A stretch of DNA of 55,729 nt from Treponema sp. (GCA_017961705.1 JAGCWT010000220.1:1-55729), one strand, 5' to 3'. Positions 25,782-34,462 are shown, counted from the stretch's first letter. The notes: generated from the letters alone by a model not told the origin. Numbers and translations are program-made.

Positions 25782-26951
25782 ATGACAAATTTTATCTATG
25801 ACATTCCCACAAAAAATTATTTTGGTCCAAATCAAATCGAACACTTGAGCGAAGAAATTTCCCGCTATGGAAAAAGAGTCCTGCTTGTCTACGGCGGAGG
25901 CTCAATAAAAAAGACAGGCCTTTACGATGCCCTTGCAGAACAGGTAAAAAAAGCCGGTGCAAGCCTATTTGAGCTTGGCGGTGTAGAACCCAACCCCCGC
26001 ATAGAAAGCGTACGCAAAGGAGCTGCACTCTGCAAAGAAAACAAAATAGAAGTAATCGTAGCGGCAGGAGGAGGCTCTGCAATGGATGCCGCAAAGCTCA
26101 TATCCGCAGCAGCACTCGTAGACTTTGACCCCTGGCTCTTCATGGCAAAAAAAGAAAAAATTCAAGACACGCTTCCTGTAATCACAGTGCTAACAATTTC
26201 CGCAACTGGCTCCGAGATGAATCCAACCTGCGTAATCAGCAACCCAGAAACAGATGAAAAAACAGGCCTTACGGACAAGCACCTCTTTCCAAAGGCAGCA
26301 TTCTGCAACCCGCTCCTAACATACTCGGTGAACACTTACCAAACGGCATGTGGAAGCGCAGACATTCTTTCCCACATAATGGAAGTCTACTTTAACACAA
26401 ACCAGGAACTCTACATGCTTGACCGCAGCATGGAAGCCATGATGAAGACCGTAATCAAGTACGCCCCCATTGCCCTTGCAAAGCCGGACGACTACGAAGC
26501 CCGCGCAAACCTTATGTGGACTTCTTCCTGGGCAATCAACGGCTACATAAGCGGCTGCAACAAGTCCCCCTGGAGCTGCCACCCAATAGAACACCAGCTT
26601 TCTGCCGTTTACGACATAACCCACGGACTTGGACTTGCCATAGTAACACCCCGCTGGATGGAATTTGTCCTTGACGAAAGCACCGCGCAAAGATTCTGCG
26701 ATTACGGAAGCAATGTCTGGGGGCTTCCACAGGGCAAAGACAAAATGGAATGTGCAAAAGCCGCAATAGAAAAGACAAAGGAATTCTTCTATAAAACACT
26801 GGGCCTAAAATCATCGCTTTCAGAACTTGGAATTACCGACGAGCACTTTGCAGAAATGGCAAAAAAGGCATGCGGTTCAGCTGGAACAATCAAGGGCTGG
26901 AAAAATCTTACTCCAAGCGATGTGGAAAAAATTTATAGGGCATCGCTTTAG
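25782..26951 (+). CDS. Iron-containing alcohol dehydrogenase (butanol dehydrogenase type)
   Basis: NAD(P)H-dependent reduction of aldehydes to alcohols, disposing of fermentative electrons. 389 residues: the N-terminal nucleotide-binding half has LLVYGGGSIKKTG and VAAGGGSAMDAAK; the C-terminal half holds metal-binding histidines and aspartate in SADILSHIMEVYF, HPIEHQLSAVYDITHGLGLAI. The pattern and length match BdhA/YqhD-like enzymes. It stands divergently from acetate kinase across the repeat region, so the two fermentative ends are regulated separately. Confidence 0.93.
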   Translation: MTNFIYDIPTKNYFGPNQIEHLSEEISRYGKRVLLVYGGGSIKKTGLYDALAEQVKKAGASLFELGGVEPNPRIESVRKGAALCKENKIEVIVAAGGGSAMDAAKLISAAALVDFDPWLFMAKKEKIQDTLPVITVLTISATGSEMNPTCVISNPETDEKTGLTDKHLFPKAAFCNPLLTYSVNTYQTACGSADILSHIMEVYFNTNQELYMLDRSMEAMMKTVIKYAPIALAKPDDYEARANLMWTSSWAINGYISGCNKSPWSCHPIEHQLSAVYDITHGLGLAIVTPRWMEFVLDESTAQRFCDYGSNVWGLPQGKDKMECAKAAIEKTKEFFYKTLGLKSSLSELGITDEHFAEMAKKACGSAGTIKGWKNLTPSDVEKIYRASL

Positions 26952-26964
26952 TTTTTGCAAAGCA

Positions 26965-27072
26965 GGCACGGCAGGGATTGGAGGGGGCACGAAGTGCGTG
27001 CGCAGCACCGGCCGAGAGGGCAAGCCCCGGAAAGCCCGTAAAAAATGGCCTCCTTGCCATTTTTTACTACGG
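26965..27072 (+). repeat. Dispersed structured repeat, family 1, copy 5
   Basis: cggcagggattggaggggg, hairpin cacgaagtgcgtg, hairpin gccgagagggc, ccccggaaagcccg, then aaaaaatggc-ctcctt-gccatttttt within cccgta/tacggg. The last hairpin is a likely terminator after the dehydrogenase gene. Confidence 0.8.
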
Positions 27073-27212
27073 GTTTTCTGCAAAAACCCGCGCATTCTTA
27101 CGCTAAGACCTGACGCGCCGTCCATGGCGCTGCTTGTTACCCATGGAAAAAATGGCAAGATGTTCTTTTATGGAACGTTTTGTTTAACAAGGCATGCGCC
27201 GCAAAAAAAACA

Positions 27213-27267
27213 AAAAACCCGGCCAGAGTACAAGACAATGCATCTTGACCCGACCGGGCTTTTATTT
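27213..27267. terminator. Bidirectional intrinsic terminator
   Basis: Stem cccggcc.../...gaccggg, with caaga/tcttg further inside, flanked by an A-run on the left and ttttatttt on the right. It can serve both the dehydrogenase (+) and cstA (-), which converge here. Confidence 0.7.
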
Positions 27268-27310
27268 TGCAAACTGCAATCACCGGATTTTACCGGCAAA
27301 TGCATTCAGC

Positions 27311-29017
27311 TTATTTTTTTGCAGCCTGCTTCTTAAAGGTCTTAACGCCTTCAACAACAAGGATAACTGCAAGAATTGCCATTGCTGCGGCAAAGACAAG
27401 CTGGAACCAGTCGCCCCAGACAGACTTTCCTGAACCAACAACGCCAACCTTTTCGATTATCTTCTTTACAAGGAATGTAAGTGTTGCGGCAAGCATGAAG
27501 ATTGTAGGAATAAAGAACATCTTGTTGTTCTTTCCAACTTCGCCAAGCCATGCTGCAACTGCCATAAGTGCAATGCCTGCCAAGAGCTGGTTTGCTGCAC
27601 CAAAGAGGCCCCAAATCTGGGAAAGTGAAAGACCACCGAGGATACAGCCAACAAGAACCATAAGGCTTGTGCCAAAGAGCGGATGTGCCAAAAGCTTGCG
27701 TACACCCTTTGCATCCTTCCAAGTCTTTTCGCTGTCTTTAAGGAACAATTCGCTGAACATAAAGCGGCTAAGACGTGTACCTGTATCCAAAGAAGTAAGT
27801 GCGAATACAGAAACAGCAAGGGTAAGGAGTGCGTTGATTGTGTTGTAAACGCCTGTGCCTTCCTTTCCGAACATGATTGCAATACCAGCACCGAATGCAG
27901 CGGAAGGAGAACCGTAGCCCTTGTCGATCCACTTGTTGTAAACCATACCAACAGCAATCAAAGAAATAATGCCAAGTGCAGATTCAATAAGCATTGAACC
28001 GTAACCGATGGCCTTTGCATTCCTTTCGTTGTCGAGCTGCTTTGAAGAAGTACCTGTTGCAATCAGTGAGTGGAAGCCAGAACATGCACCACAAGCAACT
28101 GTGATGAACAATGTTGGGAACATGGCACCAAGCTTTGCAGAGTTAAATGCAGGAATTTCAAAACTTGCACTGCCGGTAAATGCAGAAACGATAATACCAA
28201 CGAATGCAACAAGCATCATTGCATAAAGCAGGAAGCTGGAAAGGTAGTCGCGTGGCTGCAACATAATCCAAACAGGAATAAGGGATGCAACCGCAATGTA
28301 AACGCCAATAAGGATAATCCATGTTGTGCGGCTCATTGCAAGACCAAACTTAAGTCCGACTGCAATAGAAACTACAATTCCAACAATACCGATGATTGTA
28401 GCAGGAAGAGTCTTAAGACCACATCTGTTTGTAAGGATTCCGTAGATAACAGCAAGAACGATGAACATTACGGAAATGATGGCAGTTGTCTGGTTGTTGG
28501 TAGGATTGGTTACAAATCCAAATGCAACCTTACCGGCTTCGTTAGCCTTTGTAAAGAAGGTTCCGGCAACAACGTTAACAAATGAAGCGATAACCAAAAT
28601 CAAAACAAGAAGGGCAAAGATAATAAAGAGCTTTTTAGCTGTCTTGCCCATTGAATCCTTAATAATTTCGCCAACAGACTTACCTTCGTGGCGTACGGAT
28701 GCAAACAAAGAACCAAAGTCCTGGAGTCCACCAAAGAAGATTCCGCCGATTACACACCAGAGGAATACAGGAACCCATCCGAATACAGCCGCCTGGATAG
28801 GACCGTTGATTGGACCTGCACCGGCGATAGAAGAAAAGTGGTGTCCCATCAAAACAGCCGGTTTTGCAGGAACATAGTCAACACCGTCCGTCATTGAATT
28901 GGCAGGTGTCTTTTTTGAAGGGTCAATACCCCACTGTTTTGCAAGCCATGAGCCGTAGAAAACGTAGCCAATGAAAAGCAAAACGATTGCAGCAATAATA
29001 ATCAATAATGCTGTCAT
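27311..29017 (-). CDS. cstA: CstA family carbon-starvation transporter
   Basis: Integral membrane protein of the CstA family; characterised members import peptides or pyruvate. 568 residues with about 15 hydrophobic helices; the first 130 residues contain the conserved DYVPAKPAVLMGHHFSSIAG, PINGPIQAAVFGW and GGLQDFGSLFASVRH blocks. Bacterial members range from about 480 to 720 residues, so this is a short-form member. A strong ribosome site (GAGGAGGAG) precedes the ATG. It lies downstream of the 162-residue gene on the same strand, separated by a hairpin repeat. Confidence 0.92.
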   Translation of the reverse strand: MTALLIIIAAIVLLFIGYVFYGSWLAKQWGIDPSKKTPANSMTDGVDYVPAKPAVLMGHHFSSIAGAGPINGPIQAAVFGWVPVFLWCVIGGIFFGGLQDFGSLFASVRHEGKSVGEIIKDSMGKTAKKLFIIFALLVLILVIASFVNVVAGTFFTKANEAGKVAFGFVTNPTNNQTTAIISVMFIVLAVIYGILTNRCGLKTLPATIIGIVGIVVSIAVGLKFGLAMSRTTWIILIGVYIAVASLIPVWIMLQPRDYLSSFLLYAMMLVAFVGIIVSAFTGSASFEIPAFNSAKLGAMFPTLFITVACGACSGFHSLIATGTSSKQLDNERNAKAIGYGSMLIESALGIISLIAVGMVYNKWIDKGYGSPSAAFGAGIAIMFGKEGTGVYNTINALLTLAVSVFALTSLDTGTRLSRFMFSELFLKDSEKTWKDAKGVRKLLAHPLFGTSLMVLVGCILGGLSLSQIWGLFGAANQLLAGIALMAVAAWLGEVGKNNKMFFIPTIFMLAATLTFLVKKIIEKVGVVGSGKSVWGDWFQLVFAAAMAILAVILVVEGVKTFKKQAAKK

Positions 29018-29039
29018 TTCATCTCCTCCTCAAGAGATT

Positions 29040-29108
29040 AGAAGCAGCTTCAAAAGTGTCATTCTGAACTTGCAAAGAAACCCAGCATGACTTTTGAAAC
29101 AGCCTCTT
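29040..29108. repeat. Hairpin repeat containing a tcattctgaacttg core
   Basis: Imperfect inverted repeat gcttcaaaagt-gtcat / atga-cttttgaaacagc around a tcattctgaacttgc core. Related attctgag...ctcagaatgac units are at 29988-30012 and, diverged, near 16321-16345. Confidence 0.55.
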
Positions 29109-29116
29109 AAGTTTTT

Positions 29117-29605
29117 TTATAGATTGCAAACAAGCTTCTTTAACGGTTTGCCCAGTCTGTTTGTGACCGTCTTGCCAGTGGAAACTTCGTATGCCAATGC
29201 CCTAAAATTGCTCCAGCCATGAAAGCCAAATAGATAAGACTTGTAGTGCTTAAGTTTTTTTACAAGGCTGAATGAATTTTTTTCTATTGTATTGCAAATG
29301 ATTATTAGCGTAACGTCGGAATTGCGGTGGTTGGAGTCCGGTTTTACTTTGGAAAGGCCGTCAGACCAAGCCGCATCTGCCAATTCATTTATTTTTTGCT
29401 GATTAAGGTTCTCTTCGCTGGCGATGTAAACAAATTCATTTGAATCAATCTGCGCAATTTGCGCCGCTTTGACTAAAAAATACTGCTCGTTGTGCATATT
29501 AAAAGTCGCCTGGGCTGCAAACGGCGGCAAAACACCTTCGGTTTTTACGTCATAGTAGCTGGCAAAAGAGCGCAACAACGATTCCAGAACACCTTTGTTA
29601 TCCAT
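29117..29605 (-). CDS. Conserved-looking soluble protein of unknown function
   Basis: 162 residues, no signal peptide or membrane helix, mixed alpha/beta composition; notable segments are TFNMHNEQYFLVKAAQIAQIDSNEFVYIAS and HYKSYLFGFHGWSNFRALAYEV. I do not recognise the family. A promoter with consensus spacing ends 9 bases before the ATG and there is no Shine-Dalgarno, so a leaderless transcript is likely. cstA follows after 99 bases. Confidence 0.65.
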   Translation of the reverse strand: MDNKGVLESLLRSFASYYDVKTEGVLPPFAAQATFNMHNEQYFLVKAAQIAQIDSNEFVYIASEENLNQQKINELADAAWSDGLSKVKPDSNHRNSDVTLIIICNTIEKNSFSLVKKLKHYKSYLFGFHGWSNFRALAYEVSTGKTVTNRLGKPLKKLVCNL

Positions 29606-29614
29606 CGTAGTTTA

Positions 29615-29643
29615 AGTATATTCAGTATTATTAAAGTCGTCAA
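29615..29643 (-). promoter_or_regulatory. Promoter close to the start codon of the 162-residue gene
   Basis: Minus-strand TTGACG (29643-29638), 17-base spacer, TATACT (29620-29615), then 9 bases to the ATG at 29605. Confidence 0.65.
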
Positions 29644-29668
29644 GATTGCACAGCGCTTTCCATAAAAG

Positions 29669-29906
29669 ATAAGTGCAAATCTAAATGCAACTTAGCAAGC
29701 ATTAATCCAAATGCGGAAGCACTTCCATTCCCGGCTGAAAACGCGTCAAAAAAGCAAGGGTTGTTTACAACCCCAAGCGCAGATACAAGGTATCTGACTC
29801 CCTTCGGTCGCTCCGCGCAAATGCTTTTTTGCCGCCTTTTCAGCCTACATTCCAGTGCTTCCGCACACTGTTTTGCTACATTGCATTCCATGTTCGTTGC
29901 ACTTAC
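29669..29906. repeat. Long imperfect inverted repeat, about 240 bases
   Basis: The left arm (29669-29756) and right arm (29821-29906) pair in consecutive blocks: taagtgcaa, aatgcaa, tagcaa, tgcggaagcact, ggctgaaaa and caaaaaagca with their complements. The 65-base tip holds gggttgtttacaaccc and agatacaaggtatct hairpins. It fills most of the gap 29644-30035, which has no gene. It may be a miniature inverted-repeat transposable element or a structured RNA. Confidence 0.75.
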
Positions 29907-30035
29907 CTTCTCTGCAACTGCTAGAGGGAAGAAAAAAGATGGAGAATGCTTTTACATAATGATTATGTGCTAAGATTGAGAATTTAGATTCTGAGTCAAG
30001 CTCAGAATGACGTAAAGTTAATGGCATTGGTTGCT

Positions 30036-30986
30036 TTATTCTTCATCCTTAGGCTTTCTGCTTGCAAGAATGTTGGCATAGATTGCACCGGAAATATTGT
30101 GCCAAGTGCTAAAGACAGCGCCCGGAATGGATGCCAGCGGGTACTGTGCAAAGTGTGTAACGGCAAGGGAGGTTGCAAGACCAGAGTTCTGCATACCAAC
30201 TTCAATAGAAAGCGTGCGGCTCTTCTTTTCTCCCCTGCGCAAAAGCTTTCCTGCCCCGTAACCGGAAGCATAGCCCAAGAGGTTGTGCAAAATTACGACA
30301 AGGTAAATAATGGGGCTTGTAGAAAGAAGCTTTGCAGACGTTGCAGAAACAACAGACGCTACGATTGCAACAATTGCGATTGTAGAAATAAGCGGCAAAA
30401 CCTTAACAGCTGCCTGTGTAAACTTAGAGAAGAAGCGGTTGATAATCAAGCCCAATACAATCGGAACAAGAACAACCTTTACAATAGAAAGGAACATTCC
30501 CAAAACATTAACGTCTACGCTTGTGCGCAAGTAAACCCATGTAAGGAAAGGCGTAAGCAAGGGAGCAAAAAGAGTGGAAACAGCCGTCATACCAACGGAA
30601 AGCGGAACGTCGCCCTTTGCCATGTAGGTCATTACGTTGGAAGAAGTTCCACCCGGGCAAGTACCAACAAGCATAACGCCAACTGCAAGCTCTGTAGGCA
30701 AATTAAAAGCCTTAATCAGAAGGAATGCAATAAGCGGCATAAGGATGAACTGTGCCAAAAAACCAATTATAATATCAAGCGGCCTGCTGAACACAAGCTT
30801 AAAATCACTCGGCTTAAGGGTAAGACCCATTCCGAACATTACGATTCCCAAAAGCCAGTTGATGGAACTTGTCTTAATCCAGTTGCATGACTGCGGAACA
30901 AAGAGCGCCAAGGCTGCAACCGCAATTACAATCAGGGCCATTAATTTACTTACAGTGATAGAAATTTTTTCAAGCAATTTTAACAT
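30036..30986 (-). CDS. Bile acid:sodium symporter (BASS) family transporter
   Basis: 316 residues with about nine or ten transmembrane helices and the family blocks GIVMFGMGLTLKPSDFK, VGVMLVGTCPGGTSSNVMTYMAKGD (sodium-site crossover region) and IEVGMQNSGLATSLA. Bacterial BASS proteins move bile acids, pantoate or keto acids with sodium; the substrate here is unknown. A ribosome site (AAGAGGA) precedes the ATG. It is a single gene between repeat-containing gaps. Confidence 0.92.
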   Translation of the reverse strand: MLKLLEKISITVSKLMALIVIAVAALALFVPQSCNWIKTSSINWLLGIVMFGMGLTLKPSDFKLVFSRPLDIIIGFLAQFILMPLIAFLLIKAFNLPTELAVGVMLVGTCPGGTSSNVMTYMAKGDVPLSVGMTAVSTLFAPLLTPFLTWVYLRTSVDVNVLGMFLSIVKVVLVPIVLGLIINRFFSKFTQAAVKVLPLISTIAIVAIVASVVSATSAKLLSTSPIIYLVVILHNLLGYASGYGAGKLLRRGEKKSRTLSIEVGMQNSGLATSLAVTHFAQYPLASIPGAVFSTWHNISGAIYANILASRKPKDEE

Positions 30987-31050
30987 GAAAATCCTCTTTT
31001 TAATTAAAATTGCCGTATTCTAACACTGCTAAATATTTTTGTAAATATAG

Positions 31051-31110
31051 CTCCTAAAAATCATCCGGGGGGTTGCCCGCCAAAGGAGTGCCGGGCTTTT
31101 CGGGGTTCCG
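31051..31110 (-). repeat. Partial dispersed repeat, family 1
   Basis: Only the second half of the element is recognisable (ccggaaccccgaaaagccc on the minus strand), next to a ggcgggc/gcccgcc hairpin. The remaining gap 31111-31281 holds no supported gene. Confidence 0.5.
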
Positions 31111-31281
31111 GTAAATGCAGAACAAACAGCGCCATGGTTCACGCAGTGCAACTTCTAGCAGGGCGCGTCATTTGTTTGCATAAAAAACAAGTGAGTTTTC
31201 TCAGAAAACTCATGGCAAAAAATTGCACGGATGTAATTTTTTGCCGATTGCCCCTACAACCCCTACCCCGTCTGCAAACAA

Positions 31282-32562
31282 TTAAGCCTTGTCAAAAGCC
31301 TGGCTCAAGTCTGCAATGATGTCCTCGTAATGCTCCGTACCGATTGAAAGGCGTATCGTTGACTGGCTAATACCCTGGTCTGCAAGCTCCTCATCGTTAA
31401 GCTGGCTGTGGGTTGTGCTGGCCGGGTGAATTACAAGCGACTTAACGTCTGCAACATTAGCAAGCAAACTAAAAATCTTAAGGTTGTCAATGAATTTCCA
31501 TGCAGCCTCTTTACCGCCCTTAATCTCAAAAGTAAAGATAGAAGCTCCTCCATTGGGGAAGTACTTCTGGTAAAGCGCGTGGTCAGGATGGTCTGCAAGA
31601 GAAGGATGGTTCACCTTTGCAACCTTAGGATGGTTCTTAAGGAATTCAACAACCTTCTTTGTGTTTTCAGCGTGGCGTTCAAGGCGAAGGCTCAAAGTCT
31701 CGGTTCCCTGCAAAAGAAGGAAGGCATTGAACGGAGAAATTGCCGCACCCTGGTCGCGGAGAAGAATCGCGCGGATATATGTTACAAAAGCTGCAGGTCC
31801 TACAGCATCTGCAAAAGAAATGCCGTGGTAGCTTGGATTTGGTTCAGCAATCGGAGCGTACCTGCCAGATTTCTTCCAGTCAAATTTGCCGGAGTCTACA
31901 ATTATACCGCCAAGAGTTGTTCCGTGACCGCCAATGAATTTTGTTGCCGAATGAACTACAATGTCTGCCCCGTGTTCAATCGGACGGATAAGGAATGGAG
32001 TTCCAAAAGTGTTGTCTATAACAACAGGAAGACCGTGCTTGTGTGCAAGAGCTGCAATGGCATCAATATCAGGAATGTCGGAATTGGGGTTGCCAAGAGT
32101 TTCAAGATAAACAGCCTTTGTGTTTGGCTTGATTGCCGCCTCTATTTCCGCAAGGTTGTGTGCGTCAACAAAAGTGGTCTCAACACCGTAAAGTGGAAGA
32201 GTGTGGGCAAGAAGATTGTAGCTTCCGCCGTAAATCGTCTTCTGTGCAACAATGTGCTCTCCCTTCTGAGCAAGAGCCTCAATCGTATAGGTAATAGCCG
32301 CAGCACCGCTTGCAACAGCCAAAGCCGCAACGCCACCCTCAAGAGCCGCAATGCGCTTTTCAAAAACATCCTGTGTGGAGTTTGTAAGACGGCCGTAAAT
32401 GTTACCAGCATCAGCCAAACCAAAACGGTCTGCCGCATGCTTTGAATTGTGGAATACGTAAGAAGTAGTCTGATAAATAGGAACTGCGCGTGAATCCGTA
32501 GTGGGGTCTGCCTGCTCCTGACCAACATGCAACTGTAATGTTTCAAAATGTAAATTTGCCAT
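31282..32562 (-). CDS. metY: O-acetylhomoserine sulfhydrylase
   Basis: PLP enzyme that joins sulfide to O-acetylhomoserine, giving homocysteine, and links sulfur uptake to methionine and cysteine. 426 residues, typical of the MetY/CysD branch rather than the shorter cystathionine enzymes. Features: VPIYQTTSYVF, the GRLTNSTQDVFE segment, the PLP-phosphate loop ASGAAAITY, the Asp before NTFGTPF, and the Schiff-base lysine in VHSATKFIGGHGT. It is preceded by its own promoter and a short leader ORF rich in cysteine codons, so cysteine-dependent control is likely. Confidence 0.95.
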   Translation of the reverse strand: MANLHFETLQLHVGQEQADPTTDSRAVPIYQTTSYVFHNSKHAADRFGLADAGNIYGRLTNSTQDVFEKRIAALEGGVAALAVASGAAAITYTIEALAQKGEHIVAQKTIYGGSYNLLAHTLPLYGVETTFVDAHNLAEIEAAIKPNTKAVYLETLGNPNSDIPDIDAIAALAHKHGLPVVIDNTFGTPFLIRPIEHGADIVVHSATKFIGGHGTTLGGIIVDSGKFDWKKSGRYAPIAEPNPSYHGISFADAVGPAAFVTYIRAILLRDQGAAISPFNAFLLLQGTETLSLRLERHAENTKKVVEFLKNHPKVAKVNHPSLADHPDHALYQKYFPNGGASIFTFEIKGGKEAAWKFIDNLKIFSLLANVADVKSLVIHPASTTHSQLNDEELADQGISQSTIRLSIGTEHYEDIIADLSQAFDKA

Positions 32563-32622
32563 AGTTTTGCCTCTCTAATAAATAAAAATAAAATGGATAA
32601 TTGAACTTGTTCGGAAACTTTT

Positions 32623-32691
32623 TTAGCAACAACAGCACATGAGGCCATTCCTAAAATTTTCGCGGACTAACTTTTCAAAATAAATTTCCAT
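32623..32691 (-). CDS. Leader peptide ending in four cysteines, upstream of metY
   Basis: 22-codon ORF starting at ATG 32691. An AGGAGG lies upstream at a spacing of about 11 bases. It starts MEIYFEKL and ends Met-Cys-Cys-Cys-Cys-stop (atg tgc tgt tgt tgc taa), finishing 60 bases before the metY ATG. Four consecutive cysteine codons before a sulfur-assimilation gene are the hallmark of ribosome-mediated cysteine sensing. The ribosome-site region gcacaggagg can pair with cctcatgtgc over the last codons, and gaggc of the metY ribosome site could pair with gcctc in the leader, giving candidate alternative structures. Confidence 0.75.
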   Translation of the reverse strand: MEIYFEKLVRENFRNGLMCCCC

Positions 32692-32749
32692 AAACCGTAA
32701 ACCTCCTGTGCTTCGCTCTCATTTCCTAGCAATTAACTAGGATAATACA

Positions 32750-32778
32750 ATAGTAATATGATTTTCCTATACTGTCAA
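32750..32778 (-). promoter_or_regulatory. Promoter of the leader peptide-metY transcript
   Basis: Minus-strand TTGACA (32778-32773), 17-base spacer, TACTAT (32755-32750). A small hairpin tcctag/ctagga follows near the predicted transcript start. Confidence 0.75.
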
Positions 32779-32966
32779 TAGGTTTTTATACATTCTTTTA
32801 ATATATGCTGCCATAGCTTTTGTCATAGGAATTTTGCGGCACTTTTTTCTGCAAAAGTTCTGCGTCTTAAAAGAAAAGCTTGCCATTTTTTGAAAAACAA
32901 TAGTGCCACGGATGGCTCCCCAAGTCCGCTTCCTGAGGCTCTCGAAGGGCCTTGTAAAGTCCTAGC

Positions 32967-33080
32967 AAAAAAATGGCAAGTAGGCCATCTTTAAGGGGCT
33001 TTCCGGGGTTCCGCGGGTCCCCTACCCGCTCCATTGCCTAAAGGCAACGGCTACGCCGCCCCTCCAATCCCTGCCGTGCA
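32967..33080 (-). repeat. Dispersed structured repeat, family 1, copy 6
   Basis: Minus strand: cggcagggattggaggggcg, hairpin ccgttgcc-ttta-ggcaatgg, hairpin gcgggt-agggg-acccgc in place of the usual GNRA-loop hairpin, ggaaccccggaaagcccc, then a weaker atggcc/ggccat-type stem. A ccctgag-type short repeat (32930-32950) lies beside it. The gap 32779-33202 contains nothing else supported. Confidence 0.85.
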
Positions 33081-33202
33081 TTTATTTGCAAAAGGAAGTT
33101 TTCAAAACCTGTTAGGCCATCTGCGCATCATATTTTTTTATTCCCACAAATGCCGATTGATGGGAATTTGCATTCTAACCTAACATGCACTTCCTGACAA
33201 AA

Positions 33203-33640
33203 TTATATTTTGTCTGTATAGTGTTCGTCCAAAACTGTAAACTGTCCCTCTTTGTAAATAGTTTCCAGATATAAATGTCCTCCATACCACTTAATTCCAA
33301 TATCGTACTGTCTGTCTTCCGTAAATTTTTCTTTATATTCAGATATATCCTCTTTTACTATAATCTCGTTTTCATTTTCCTCATATTCAAAAACTGGAAC
33401 AAGATAGAATAAATCTAAATCATAAATTTTCCCAATAGGTTTTCTTTTATTAGCATTATCTAAAACAATTGTAACAACATCACTTGAGTCTATGCTGATT
33501 GATTTTAATAAAGGTCTCTCAAACTCTTTTCTGTTCCAAGGTAATAAATTACCTCCAGTGAGGAAATTAAAAATGAATAATATCATTAATAATAAAAAAA
33601 TCAATGCATAATAAATTATTTTATGTCGTTTTCTATCCAT
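33203..33640 (-). CDS. Membrane-anchored immunity-like protein, paralogue 1
   Basis: 145 residues: an N-terminal transmembrane helix (about 9-29) followed by a small beta-rich domain. Residues 66-141 align with the protein at 34463-34855 (KPIG, NE-IKEDIS/LS, YDIGIKWYGGHLYLE versus YRIYIRWFGGSLTVN, DEHY/NERY). Function unknown. The ribosome site ACGGAGG lies inside a short upstream frame coding for a toxin-like tail, and the ATG overlaps that frame's TEAVKWI codons. The arrangement suggests a toxin/immunity pair whose toxin is now only a fragment (inference). Confidence 0.65.
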   Translation of the reverse strand: MDRKRHKIIYYALIFLLLMILFIFNFLTGGNLLPWNRKEFERPLLKSISIDSSDVVTIVLDNANKRKPIGKIYDLDLFYLVPVFEYEENENEIIVKEDISEYKEKFTEDRQYDIGIKWYGGHLYLETIYKEGQFTVLDEHYTDKI

Positions 33641-33792
33641 TTTACCGCCTCCGTGTCTTCATAGCCAGAATTTTTCATTATCCGTGCCATTTGTTTTAAT
33701 TTGGATTGGTTATTGGTTCCTATTCCATTCCCGAACCTTGCGTCAAAATATAACTTGGCATAATCCCCAACTTGCTTTAAATTATAATGATC
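33616..33792 (-). pseudogene. Toxin-tail-like C-terminal fragment 1
   Basis: Open frame of 58 codons without a start, bounded upstream by TAA. It reads like the end of a secreted polymorphic toxin: DARFGNGIGTNNQSKLKQMA followed by RIMKNSGYEDTEAVKWIEND. Its last 8 codons overlap the start of the immunity-like gene at 33640. A shorter relative occurs at 34834-34899. Confidence 0.5.
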
Positions 33793-34321
33793 TTATAAAC
33801 TCTTCAAATGGGTGCAAAGAAAAAATATTTTCCCCATTCCATTCTTTGTCCAATGCCGTTATGTCGATTTTCTTTTTTAGCAGTCTTTTGGGGCATTTTA
33901 CTAAAAACTTTACATCTTTGTTTTCCTGTACAATTTTTTCCAACATATCAATAAGTTGCTTTTTTTGAAATATATATTCTATATCGATATATTCCTTTTG
34001 AAGTTCATTACTGGTATCGTTGTTAGAAAAATATAATCTAACAGTTTTAAGCTTCTCCGGGAGCTTATATATTTCAAATATTTGAGAGAAAGAACATATT
34101 CGTTTTCGCTTAAAAAACGGATGGCTAGCTATTTTATTCCCGTAATAACAGGCATTATTAAAAAGAATGCTAGGAATCCACATTACAGCTATCATAACCT
34201 GTACAATAGTTTTTTTTATTACCTCTCCATCAGTAATTAAAGCAGAAAACATAATTAACAATACCATATAAAATATGAAACTTAATGAATATCTAAATAT
34301 ATAAAAATACTTTTTCCTCAT
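33782..34321 (-). CDS. Membrane protein of unknown function
   Basis: From ATG 34321 (MRKKYFYIF) the product is 179 residues with two N-terminal hydrophobic segments (about 6-25 and 38-60), the second ending near a short basic loop, then a charged soluble domain rich in Lys and Glu. The ATG at 34336 would add five residues matching the toxin-tail sequence region and seems less likely. Unknown family; AT-rich. The 3' end overlaps the toxin-tail frame by 11 bases. Confidence 0.55.
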   Translation of the reverse strand: MRKKYFYIFRYSLSFIFYMVLLIMFSALITDGEVIKKTIVQVMIAVMWIPSILFNNACYYGNKIASHPFFKRKRICSFSQIFEIYKLPEKLKTVRLYFSNNDTSNELQKEYIDIEYIFQKKQLIDMLEKIVQENKDVKFLVKCPKRLLKKKIDITALDKEWNGENIFSLHPFEEFIRSL

Positions 34322-34462
34322 CTTTTTTACCGCCATTTGTGGGAATCCAGACAGCTGGCTGTAGCTAAAGGAAACCTTTTTTTATCCTTGCACAGAAATT
34401 TCAAAGAACAACTTGCTTGTATTATAGCATGGTTTCTTTCGGTTTGCTATAGAAACACTTTA

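Noticed and set aside
31408..32445. Long open frame on the plus strand opposite metY
   Set aside because: It is the antisense of a clear PLP-enzyme gene, lacks a ribosome site, and its composition is that of a shadow frame.
32563..32780. SAM or T-box riboswitch in front of metY
   Set aside because: None of the conserved cores (such as the T-box specifier bulge and antiterminator motif) is visible; a cysteine leader ORF explains the region better.
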